Origin: a virus
Virus record (IMG/VR): IMGVR_UViG_3300042507_002017
Span: 1 to 49,930 of that record
Strand: one strand, 5' to 3'
Length of the DNA: 49,930 bases
The notes beneath the pieces are model-generated. The model worked only from the letters and a program-made list of their open reading frames with translations, made no database searches and was not told the origin of the DNA. How positions within the stretch are numbered: the stretch's first letter is position 1; the number at the start of each line of letters is the position of its first letter. Below are positions 9,617 through 16,863 of this stretch, piece after piece. The position numbers and the translations under genes were made by a program.

Positions 9617-10180
9617 TTAGTAGAAATTTATTACGTAGTTGGTTCCAGAGCAACCACAATTGTTTTTTATAAAGTTATTCAGCATCATATCTGCTTGAGT
9701 ATAAAGCCTTGTTGCTTCAATATCAGCACAATTGTTTGCAGCAGCAATGGCTCCCTGCATAAAGAAGTTGATAGAGTTGAGATCCACAAATGCTTGTGTT
9801 TTGATAGCTCTATCACATTCCATCATATCAAGCTTCATAAACGCTCCATCAAACTTCTCCTGTAACTGCTCCACACGCATGATTGACTTCTCTACGAAGT
9901 TTATGTATGCAGGAGCTACAGAATATTTTAAACGATAAACCCCATCAGGCAGAGGTTGATCTACGCCTACGGGGCTTATTCCTAAGTTTGATGTAGTAAA
10001 TATGTTGAAGTCGTTAACGCTGAATGGTTTATAGAATGTTCCAAATCCAGGAACCGTAATTTCAATTGTAGCACCAGAAACAACAGGTGGATTAGTTGGA
10101 TAAACGGAAGCATCAGCAACCCCAAGAGTTGTTACATTGTATGTTGGGATTACCAATATGTCTAGTTTTAAATCTGCCAT
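9617..10180 (-). CDS. Structural-module protein of unknown function
   Basis: This 187-residue protein has a beta-rich N-terminal half (about 1-95: LDILVIPTYNVTTLGVADAS, then PDGVYRLKYSVAPAYI) that looks immunoglobulin-like. A helical C-terminal half follows (VEKSIMRVEQLQEKFDGAFMKL to MMLNNFIKNNCGCSGTNYV). It is probably a virion accessory or decoration protein. It is separated from the upstream gene by a strong hairpin at 10190-10236. Confidence 0.78.
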   Translation of the reverse strand: MADLKLDILVIPTYNVTTLGVADASVYPTNPPVVSGATIEITVPGFGTFYKPFSVNDFNIFTTSNLGISPVGVDQPLPDGVYRLKYSVAPAYINFVEKSIMRVEQLQEKFDGAFMKLDMMECDRAIKTQAFVDLNSINFFMQGAIAAANNCADIEATRLYTQADMMLNNFIKNNCGCSGTNYVINFY

Positions 10181-10189
10181 GTTGCTTTA

Positions 10190-10236
10190 AATAAATAAGC
10201 CAGAGGATTGAGTAGTATCCTCTCACCTCTGGCTTA
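10190..10236 (-). terminator. Stem-loop terminator between structural genes
   Basis: There are perfect 11-base arms TAAGCCAGAGG (10196-10206) and CCTCTGGCTTA (10226-10236). On the minus strand the stem is followed by TTTATTTAAA. A competing inner pairing GAGGAT (10203-10208) with ATCCTC (10217-10222) uses part of the same arm, so two folds are mutually exclusive. It may reduce expression of genes after the one at 10267-11439. Confidence 0.65.
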
Positions 10237-10266
10237 GGTTATATAATCTATGTTACTTGCCTACTA

Positions 10267-11439
10267 TTACGGAATCAAGGTTGATGTGGTAGTAGTAGAA
10301 GGCCATACAGTGGTTGTAGTAGAAGTGGTAGTTACACACACACCATTCTGAGAAACAACTGCACCAAGACCTGCCACAAGAACTGCTTCTACAGCGGTTT
10401 CCATAGCGCTATCCTTTTCAAGAGCAATGATTACAGTGCTATCTTCCATGATATAATCGCCCCACTGATATTCAGACTTGTTGTACTCATTAAACTTGAT
10501 GTAGTAGGTGGTATATGTAGTACCATCACTCACCCAGCTCTCAAAGTTCTCATTGTAACCATTCATCCTGTAGAGATGCTTCAAATAACCAGCTTGGTAG
10601 CTGTAGAAGTTTTTCTCCAATTGTGCAATCTCAGCAGATGTACCAGAAGCGTAAGAAGAACGCTGTACAATTACTGGATCAGCAACAGTGTTACAAGGAT
10701 CAGCTACAATGAAGTCAGCTGTGGTTGCAGGTCCGCTGAACACGAATGTACGGAACCACATTCTGTCATACTCGAAAGGAAATGCTGCTACATCACAAGG
10801 CTGACCATATTTGGTAAGAGGCTTACCAGTGATACGCAAGAAAGCGTTTTGGTCGTTACCAATTCTCTGGAACTGATAGAAGTCAGAGAAAGTGATGTTG
10901 TCAGGGTTGTTACCAGGAGCTTGAAGATTGAAGTGATAAATCACATCATCGATCAAAGCAGGTACATCAACGCTAGCACAAGGATCACCACCGCAATCAC
11001 AACAAGGTGCGTTTACAGTTACTGAACGAGTGAAACCATTGAAATACAGGGTGTCAAGGTAGCTAGAGTGAGCACGAAGTGTTACAGTGATGATATCACC
11101 ACACTGTGCGTTCCAGTTAACAACATCTGTAATTTGAGTGAGAGGAGTAGGACAACCGTCCACTTTGTACCACTCAGTTACATTGCTGCTACAACCAGAT
11201 CCTGAAGGACAGCCTTTAATTTTATCTGAACGCTTAGAGCCTTGCAGATAAGTGTTTGTACGGCCCTGCGCAATATAAAAATAGGGAGCAGCTGCGATGT
11301 TTGCAGCTGTAGCCAGAGTGTAGTCATTTCTGAAAATGCCCACTTGGCCAGCGCTCAAGTTTTGCGTAGATCCAGAACTAGGGAGCGCAGTTTGCCCTAC
11401 TGGTACTACGAAGAGCGTAGTTAATGAAAAATCAGCCAT
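10267..11439 (-). CDS. Virion protein with C-terminal Thr-rich tail
   Basis: This 390-residue protein starts MADFSLTTLFVVPVGQTALP, a beta-rich N-terminus similar in style to the neighbour at 9617-10180. It has a CPSGSGC patch near residue 75, CCDCGGDPC near 147, and ends CVTTTSTTTTVWPSTTTTST. The size, abundance of beta-prone segments and position after the capsid genes suggest a major virion component, for example a head or tail surface protein. Its leader is A-rich with no ribosome binding site. I cannot assign a family. Confidence 0.82.
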   Translation of the reverse strand: MADFSLTTLFVVPVGQTALPSSGSTQNLSAGQVGIFRNDYTLATAANIAAAPYFYIAQGRTNTYLQGSKRSDKIKGCPSGSGCSSNVTEWYKVDGCPTPLTQITDVVNWNAQCGDIITVTLRAHSSYLDTLYFNGFTRSVTVNAPCCDCGGDPCASVDVPALIDDVIYHFNLQAPGNNPDNITFSDFYQFQRIGNDQNAFLRITGKPLTKYGQPCDVAAFPFEYDRMWFRTFVFSGPATTADFIVADPCNTVADPVIVQRSSYASGTSAEIAQLEKNFYSYQAGYLKHLYRMNGYNENFESWVSDGTTYTTYYIKFNEYNKSEYQWGDYIMEDSTVIIALEKDSAMETAVEAVLVAGLGAVVSQNGVCVTTTSTTTTVWPSTTTTSTLIP

Positions 11440-11467
11440 TTTGCTTTTATTTTAGGTGATTAAAAAT

Positions 11468-12199
11468 TTATTCGTTTGTCTGTATCCTGAACTGTGCACT
11501 TTGAACAGCAGCAGCGTTCTCTGTGTACATTGCTAGGTTTTGTACTGTTAAGTCTAACAACTCATCCTCTAGATAGAGTTCAAGTTCGCAGTCTTGGTCA
11601 AATGATGGTTCACCGTCTAACATGATATATCCTTCTTTGTTAATGTATACTGGATATCTCATATAAGACATATATATCTTGCTCGGAGTGAATGTACCAT
11701 CTGTGAAGATGGATATTTCATCTGTCGAGAGGAAGTTGAAAGTCTCTTGGTATTCAAAAGACGGCCTATAATGTGTATTGTTCAGAATGAACTGAAGGTC
11801 ACCATGTTTAGCTAAGTCTCTGTTAATCCAGATCTTTCTATCCTTACACACCCCTTTGTCAGCTAGTACATAACTATCAATGTAGAACATGTACTTAGGA
11901 ACAAGTAGGTGCAGATTAGCAAACCATTGATTTAGTTCTTCGTTCTTAAGAGTGAGATCAAGAGGTTGATGGTTATATGTTATGACCAAGCTTTGGAGGT
12001 CCTCATAACGCTTCTTAAAAGCATCGAGTCCCATTCCACTTACCACACTAAAACCATCAACCTTTTGTTTTATCAGCTTAATCTGGGCCTCATTGAGAGC
12101 CAGAATTTTATCTTCCAAGTTAATTTGCTGGTGTATATTAGTTGATAGTTTATTTAGTTTTTGGTCTATCTTATATAATAAACTATCTACTGGTATCAT
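11468..12199 (-). CDS. Structural-module protein of unknown function
   Basis: This 243-residue protein has a coiled-coil-like N-terminus (about 1-50: YKIDQKLNKLSTNIHQQINL, then KILALNEAQIKLIKQKVDGF) followed by a mixed alpha/beta part with IFTDGTFTPSKIYMSYMRYP. Its start overlaps the stop of the preceding gene by 4 bases, so the two are probably co-translated. It may be a head-completion or connector component. No enzyme motif is visible. Confidence 0.82.
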   Translation of the reverse strand: MIPVDSLLYKIDQKLNKLSTNIHQQINLEDKILALNEAQIKLIKQKVDGFSVVSGMGLDAFKKRYEDLQSLVITYNHQPLDLTLKNEELNQWFANLHLLVPKYMFYIDSYVLADKGVCKDRKIWINRDLAKHGDLQFILNNTHYRPSFEYQETFNFLSTDEISIFTDGTFTPSKIYMSYMRYPVYINKEGYIMLDGEPSFDQDCELELYLEDELLDLTVQNLAMYTENAAAVQSAQFRIQTNE

Positions 12200-13164
12200 A
12201 CTGCAGCCAATTTCTTAGTTTTTAGCTTAGCTTCGAGAGTCAAGAGCAAGTCTTGATTATCATCGTCAACAAGCAATTTAATTAAATCATCTTCGTCCTT
12301 AGCTATTTCAAACTCACCTTCGTAGATTTTACCGTTAGGTTTAGATCTATAAATTGAGTGAAGAAGAGATTGTTTCACTAAGTCTTTGATATGGAGTAAG
12401 TTATCCTTCATGTCTGCGAAGCGAGTGAACACTTCAACAGGATTTAACCCTTGATACTTACCGTTTTTAAACTCGGTTTGTTTAAGAACATTGTCTACAA
12501 GATTGTAAACTGCTTCCTCTTTAGTATCATCAGTTACAGGTAATCCCAACAAACGTGCCACTTTTCTTTTTCTTTCAGGAGTCATGCTGTCAAACTTAAC
12601 AATAGCTTTGTTAATCATTTGCTTCTTCTTGAAGAGAACAGCATTCTCAATTTCATCATCAGCTACGTAGAACTGAGTTTCAGCAGGATATTCACCACGC
12701 TCCCAAGCTTGATAAGAGCTTGCAATTGTAGGATGAACACGAAGCCATGAAAACGCTAATTCCTGAAAAGGAATATTAAGATCAAAGAAGTTATCACTAT
12801 CTAGAAGTTTTACAGGCTGAACATGCAGCGTATCACTTGTTGATGTAGACAATCCATAGTTCCAGAAACTAGAACGAGGACCTAAGTCAACATCTCCCAA
12901 CGCAGCTTGTAACTTGTCTCTAAGATTTGTAACACGCTCAGTCTCAAGTTCTCTTTCAAGAGGATCTTGGATTCTGCGGATGTAACTAGCATTAGGATCA
13001 AGTCCTGTTCTATACTGTCCATCCAATTCCTTGTAAGGATACTTAAATACCCCTGTACCAGGAATACGTGTTAGGCCTTTAAGTGAAAGACCGCCTTGCA
13101 TTGTTTGAAGTTGTGAGTTGTTATACTCCTTCTTAATAGTTGAGATTTTACCTAACTTACCCAT
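12196..13164 (-). CDS. Head-module structural protein
   Basis: This 322-residue, charged protein follows the capsid gene after a 174-base structured spacer. It contains SFWNYGLSTSTSDTLHVQPV and PFQELAFSWLRVHPTIASSY. Then comes a long helical part (KFDSMTPERKRKVARLLGLP, VKQSLLHSIYRSKPNGKIYE) and the acidic stretch AKDEDDLIKLLVDDDNQDLL. In crAss-like gene order a capsid-associated protein of this size follows the major capsid gene. The start follows a leader that is nearly repeated before the scaffold gene at 16211. Confidence 0.82.
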   Translation of the reverse strand: MGKLGKISTIKKEYNNSQLQTMQGGLSLKGLTRIPGTGVFKYPYKELDGQYRTGLDPNASYIRRIQDPLERELETERVTNLRDKLQAALGDVDLGPRSSFWNYGLSTSTSDTLHVQPVKLLDSDNFFDLNIPFQELAFSWLRVHPTIASSYQAWERGEYPAETQFYVADDEIENAVLFKKKQMINKAIVKFDSMTPERKRKVARLLGLPVTDDTKEEAVYNLVDNVLKQTEFKNGKYQGLNPVEVFTRFADMKDNLLHIKDLVKQSLLHSIYRSKPNGKIYEGEFEIAKDEDDLIKLLVDDDNQDLLLTLEAKLKTKKLAAV

Positions 13165-13193
13165 ATGTAGTTTGTTTTATTTGGTTTATTTCG

Positions 13194-13345
13194 CAGAGTG
13201 ATTCCCACCGAAGGGATAGCGATTGGGAGACACCCCAGTCCAACCACTCTGTAAGTGAGAAGAGCTCCCCCACGGGGATGTGGGGGGCAATCTCTTCTCG
13301 GTATAAGGGTCTAAGGATAGAATCCTTAGAATGGTTCCTTAGAAT
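13194..13345 (-). ncRNA. Structured 3' untranslated region after the capsid gene
   Basis: In the 174 bases between the capsid gene and the next gene, RNA order is as follows. First comes stem CTAAGGAT/ATCCTTAG (13311-13318 with 13322-13329), with a 10-base direct repeat TCCTTAGAAT (13323-13332 and 13336-13345) at the stop codon. Next is a long stem GAGAAGAG/CTCTTCTC (13257-13264 with 13292-13299) with an inner CCCCCAC/GTGGGGG stem. Last is a 7-base stem CAGAGTG/CACTCTG (13194-13200 with 13245-13251) closing two hairpins in a three-way junction. No T-run follows, so this is not a simple terminator. Confidence 0.6.
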
Positions 13346-14892
13346 TGTGGGATTTCTTCAATCAAAACTGTACGAGACAAGTCTTCAATGAATACATCAC
13401 AACGGTCTTTCATCCAGATTTCGTATCCTGGGAATTTGTTCGCAGAGCTCATACCCTGAGACTTAGCAAAGCCTAAGTGGTGGCGAGTTCCATCGATATA
13501 ACCCCAAGTCATAGAAGGTGCACCCTTCATACGTACTTCACGGATGTTGTTAACCAATGAACCATCAGACATAGGAGATACGTCGAACACCATGAATACA
13601 GGTGTGCTCTTCTTGTTCTGACCAAATTCAAGGTTAGATTGTGGAAGATCCAACTCTTTCAAGTGAATCAACTCAACACGACCAGTCTCACGAGTAACCA
13701 TTGCATCGAATGCAAAGTTATAAGTGATGTGCTGACCTTCTCCCTGCATGTAACGGTTTCCAGAATCAGCCATGAAAGTCAAGCCACTGTTTAAAGCGTC
13801 TGTCTTCAAAGCTTGTTGGAATACGTCAAATCCAGCTTCGTTAGTGTACATTTTAACACGACGGTCCTTAACATCCACACGACGATAGAACAAGTCACCA
13901 AACACAGAACGAATCAAGTTTGCAGTGAATTCTCCACGGTTGTATTGAACAAGGTTACCGTTATTACGCATTCTGTGATAAACACCAGCAGATGTACGCT
14001 TAAGTTCTTGCTTGCTACCGTTAGTCTTAACAGTACCAGGACGAGACCAAATCATACGCTTAACTTTCAACTCAAGCATAGACTTACGCATCCAGAACTC
14101 AATAAATGGCTCCCATTTAACATCGTTACGAGTTAAAGGAAGTTGGTTACGACGCTGAGGTGCATATACAAGGATGTCCAAAGGACGACCTGCAGAGTCA
14201 CGCATCATTTTGTCATCAGCCCACTCAGTGATTTTGTGCTCGAAACCATATGCAGAACCCAAAGATTCAAACATTGTGATTTGCTCACCCAAACGAGGAA
14301 GACCCAAAAGATCTTGATCGAATTCACCAATTGCAGCATCAACCAACTCAAGTTCGATACCTACCTGTAAGAAGGTTGGGCTTACGAAGTCTACAGTTGG
14401 ATTGTCTGTAACAAGTGTGAAGCTGTAAAGGAAGCCCATGTTCCAAGGAACTGGATCCTTAATAACGTAAAAACGAGGACCATATTGACGAGTACCAACA
14501 GAAATGATTGCGTTCTTAGAGAACTCATTTGTGTCAATTACCAATTGGAACTCTTGACCATCGATACCAGGCTTGCTCAGCTCAGCTGTAGCAGCAGGGA
14601 TGTCGATAATCTTAGGGAATTTGTAGGGAACAGCTACTTGCCATTTCCAAGCATCGCTATTATTATCAATGTAATAAGGCGTGCTTTTGTTGATCATGTC
14701 AAGGAAGTCATTGCTGTACAGAGAGCTCTGTGTATAGAGGCTGATGATCTTCTTGTCGTAATCAGCAGGCTCAGTTGAGTGAAAGCTCTCCAGGTGGTTA
14801 GCGTCAGTTAGCTTACCCACAGCACGCTTGTCCATAGATGCGACACGAGCATACGTGAAGCCAGTTAGACCTGGGATTGTTTGAATTGCCAT
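13339..14892 (-). CDS. Major capsid protein
   Basis: This 517-residue protein is assigned as the major capsid protein by its place after portal and scaffold, its length (crAss-like capsid proteins are about 500 residues) and its codon use, which is more regular than that of its neighbours, as expected for a highly expressed gene. It starts MAIQTIPGLTGFTYARVASM. The central part contains DVKWEPFIEFWMRKSMLELK, compatible with the long spine helix of the HK97 fold, and the C-terminal part DGSLVNNIREVRMKGAPSMT. It lies 26 bases after the scaffold gene and is followed by a strongly structured RNA. Confidence 0.88.
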   Translation of the reverse strand: MAIQTIPGLTGFTYARVASMDKRAVGKLTDANHLESFHSTEPADYDKKIISLYTQSSLYSNDFLDMINKSTPYYIDNNSDAWKWQVAVPYKFPKIIDIPAATAELSKPGIDGQEFQLVIDTNEFSKNAIISVGTRQYGPRFYVIKDPVPWNMGFLYSFTLVTDNPTVDFVSPTFLQVGIELELVDAAIGEFDQDLLGLPRLGEQITMFESLGSAYGFEHKITEWADDKMMRDSAGRPLDILVYAPQRRNQLPLTRNDVKWEPFIEFWMRKSMLELKVKRMIWSRPGTVKTNGSKQELKRTSAGVYHRMRNNGNLVQYNRGEFTANLIRSVFGDLFYRRVDVKDRRVKMYTNEAGFDVFQQALKTDALNSGLTFMADSGNRYMQGEGQHITYNFAFDAMVTRETGRVELIHLKELDLPQSNLEFGQNKKSTPVFMVFDVSPMSDGSLVNNIREVRMKGAPSMTWGYIDGTRHHLGFAKSQGMSSANKFPGYEIWMKDRCDVFIEDLSRTVLIEEIPQF

Positions 14893-14918
14893 TTTGTTAT
14901 CCTTTTATTTATTAAAAT

Positions 14919-16211
14919 TTAAATGAACCATGAATTTTGTTTGGCTGGTTGACTGTTACCACCTGTCTTAGTCTTAGTCACCTGTCTAGCTACTTCCCCA
15001 AACAGTTCGTTTGATTTCTTTGAAACGCCTGTTCTTTGGATGGTAGATAGTGTAGGATCTTTTTCTAGGATTTTAAGCAGGAGGGCAACTTTCACCTTTG
15101 TTGCATGGTTCTCAGGTCTCTTCAATTCCAAGATGGTTTTGTCGAAATCAGTGAGTGTCTCACCGCTTGCTGTCTTGTATTTATCTACCAGCAGGAAGTC
15201 TTGTAGTTCGTTTGCCAACTTGGGGTTGATGGGGATTCCATCAAATTCCTTAGATTTCAGTTTGTCTTGAAGGACTCCCTGAACATTCTGGATGTATTGG
15301 TTTTTTACTGCTTGTTTTTGTTGGAGCTCTTGTTCAGCCTTTTGCTCCATTTGAGAAAGTTTCTGGGCTTCCTTCTTAACAAGCACTTTGTGGTGCTTTG
15401 TAGCTACGCTCTCTAAATCACCATAGTTTTTGAGTCTTTCCACCTCAGTATCAATGTCTTCGGTTTCAAAACCCTGGTCAGTTAATGCTTGTCTTATCAC
15501 TCTCACTTGATTGTTTTCTTGTGAAAGATCCATTTCAGAGAAACTAACCACGTTATTATATGTACCAAAATATTCTTTTGGACTAACGCCTTTTACAAAT
15601 ACAGCCTCGAACGCTTGTTGATAATCCTCGCCAAATTGACTAATGAAGTTTTGTACCATCTCAACAGCTCCCTTTTTCTTTTCACTTTGGAAGCGTTCTA
15701 GAAACTCTTCAGGAGTGGATATGCTTACATCATCTTCATCTTCATCCTTTGAAAAAACACCAAGTTTGAAAAGGTCACGAGATAAAGCTGTGAATTGACT
15801 CACTTGCTCTTCTCCTTCTCCCTCTCCTTCTTCGTTATTGTTTTCTTCTTCAGCAGCAGGTTTAGCTTCAGTTGTTGGAGCTTTCTTCTTAACTGGTTGA
15901 GGATCAACCTCTTCTGATTCTTCTTCTCCTTCTTCAGTGTTATCACCAAGGAAGCTTGAAATCAAATCTTGACCAGTGAATTCTTCACCATCTGCTTTAG
16001 GAACAACTTCTTTTCCTTTAGGAACATCGGGTTTTGGATCTGGAGTAGGGGGTTCAGCAGTTTTTACGATCTTCTGAATATCATCAGGATTGCCTGTTGA
16101 TGTCTCAGGAGACATAAGATCATTAAGAAGTTCTGTACTTCCAGGTCCCATCTCCATAGTATTTTCAATACTAAAGTTACCGAATGACGGGGTATCTAGG
16201 TTCTCAGCCAT
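14919..16211 (-). CDS. Probable capsid scaffold protein
   Basis: This 430-residue protein is directly before the capsid gene. Its first 140 residues are disordered and very acidic (TGNPDDIQKI, DNTEEGEEESEEVDPQPVKK, NNNEEGEGEGEEQVSQ). The rest is helical coiled coil (LSQMEQKAEQELQQKQAVKN) with a basic C-terminus (ARQVTKTKTGGNSQPAKQNS). This acidic-then-helical layout with a basic capsid-binding tail is typical of phage scaffolds. No protease motif is seen. It has its own promoter at 16244-16274, so scaffold and capsid can be made at higher level than terminase and portal. Confidence 0.8.
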   Translation of the reverse strand: MAENLDTPSFGNFSIENTMEMGPGSTELLNDLMSPETSTGNPDDIQKIVKTAEPPTPDPKPDVPKGKEVVPKADGEEFTGQDLISSFLGDNTEEGEEESEEVDPQPVKKKAPTTEAKPAAEEENNNEEGEGEGEEQVSQFTALSRDLFKLGVFSKDEDEDDVSISTPEEFLERFQSEKKKGAVEMVQNFISQFGEDYQQAFEAVFVKGVSPKEYFGTYNNVVSFSEMDLSQENNQVRVIRQALTDQGFETEDIDTEVERLKNYGDLESVATKHHKVLVKKEAQKLSQMEQKAEQELQQKQAVKNQYIQNVQGVLQDKLKSKEFDGIPINPKLANELQDFLLVDKYKTASGETLTDFDKTILELKRPENHATKVKVALLLKILEKDPTLSTIQRTGVSKKSNELFGEVARQVTKTKTGGNSQPAKQNSWFI

Positions 16212-16243
16212 ATGTAGTTTGTTTAAATTGGTTTATACGTGTG

Positions 16244-16274
16244 TAAAAATAGTCAGAGATTGTTGAATAGCAAA
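16244..16274 (-). promoter_or_regulatory. Internal promoter for scaffold and capsid genes
   Basis: On the minus strand TTTG (16271-16274) is followed by 19 bases and TATTTTTA (16244-16251), matching the Bacteroidota promoter form with A as last base. It lies in the 121-base gap before the scaffold start at 16211. The same gap holds a near-direct repeat of ATGCATC (around 16280-16297). Confidence 0.6.
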
Positions 16275-16332
16275 GAGTTATGCATCTATATGCATCATTT
16301 TCGTATATAATATAGCATTAATCTAAATCACT

Positions 16333-16863
16333 CTAATCAAGTTTGTTTATCACCGTGTCGTTTATTATCCTGTACGAACGGATTGGAGCTATGTCAGTGA
16401 GTGTAACCTGTTGGATTTCAACACCCCATTTCCTTGCCTCCACCCTAGCTTTCTTTGTGAGGGTGTTATCAATCTCAATGTCTATACACTCCTCTAAGGT
16501 TTTGTCCATAATGATGTTCTTAATAATAGACTGTGTCATATCTGATATAGCATCCTCAGCATCATACACTTCTAACACAAATGTCTGAATGTCAGCTATT
16601 TTGTATTTGATCAACCCCTTCACAACAATGTTCTGTTTGTCTTTAGTGTAAAGACTCTGTGGGGGTAGGCTCAGGGTTGTAACTACAACATGCTGTTCCA
16701 TAGGATCATCCACAAATGGGATGCGCCAGTGGAAACCAGGTTTAACTACCTTGTGGAACTTACCAAAGCGTAGAACAACTGCTTCCTCAAAATCTCTAAC
16801 GATAAAGAAGGGGAGCAGTTGTTCAAACCAGCTAGTTAGTAGGTCAATGAGCCTATCAAACAT
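16333..16863 (-). CDS. SPFH/band-7 domain protein
   Basis: This 176-residue protein is a short stomatin/prohibitin-like (SPFH) protein. The N-terminus has a membrane-associating hydrophobic segment (LIDLLTSWFEQLLPFFIV, about 5-22). The SPFH core follows: FEEAVVLRFGKFHKVVKPGF, then HWRIPFVD, TTLSLPPQSLYTKDKQNIVV, AISDMTQSIIKNII and VEARKWGVEIQQVTLTDI. The C-terminal coiled coil of larger family members is absent. Host homologues form rings on the inner membrane and hold proteases such as FtsH. Finding it between portal and scaffold genes is unusual. Roles in membrane-linked head assembly or protease control are inference only. Confidence 0.85.
   Translation of the reverse strand: MFDRLIDLLTSWFEQLLPFFIVRDFEEAVVLRFGKFHKVVKPGFHWRIPFVDDPMEQHVVVTTLSLPPQSLYTKDKQNIVVKGLIKYKIADIQTFVLEVYDAEDAISDMTQSIIKNIIMDKTLEECIDIEIDNTLTKKARVEARKWGVEIQQVTLTDIAPIRSYRIINDTVINKLD

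Noticed and set aside
13194-13251. tRNA gene with a 7-pair acceptor-like stem
   Set aside because: The length is only 58 bases, there are two internal hairpins instead of three, no anticodon loop of 7 bases and no TTCRA T-loop.
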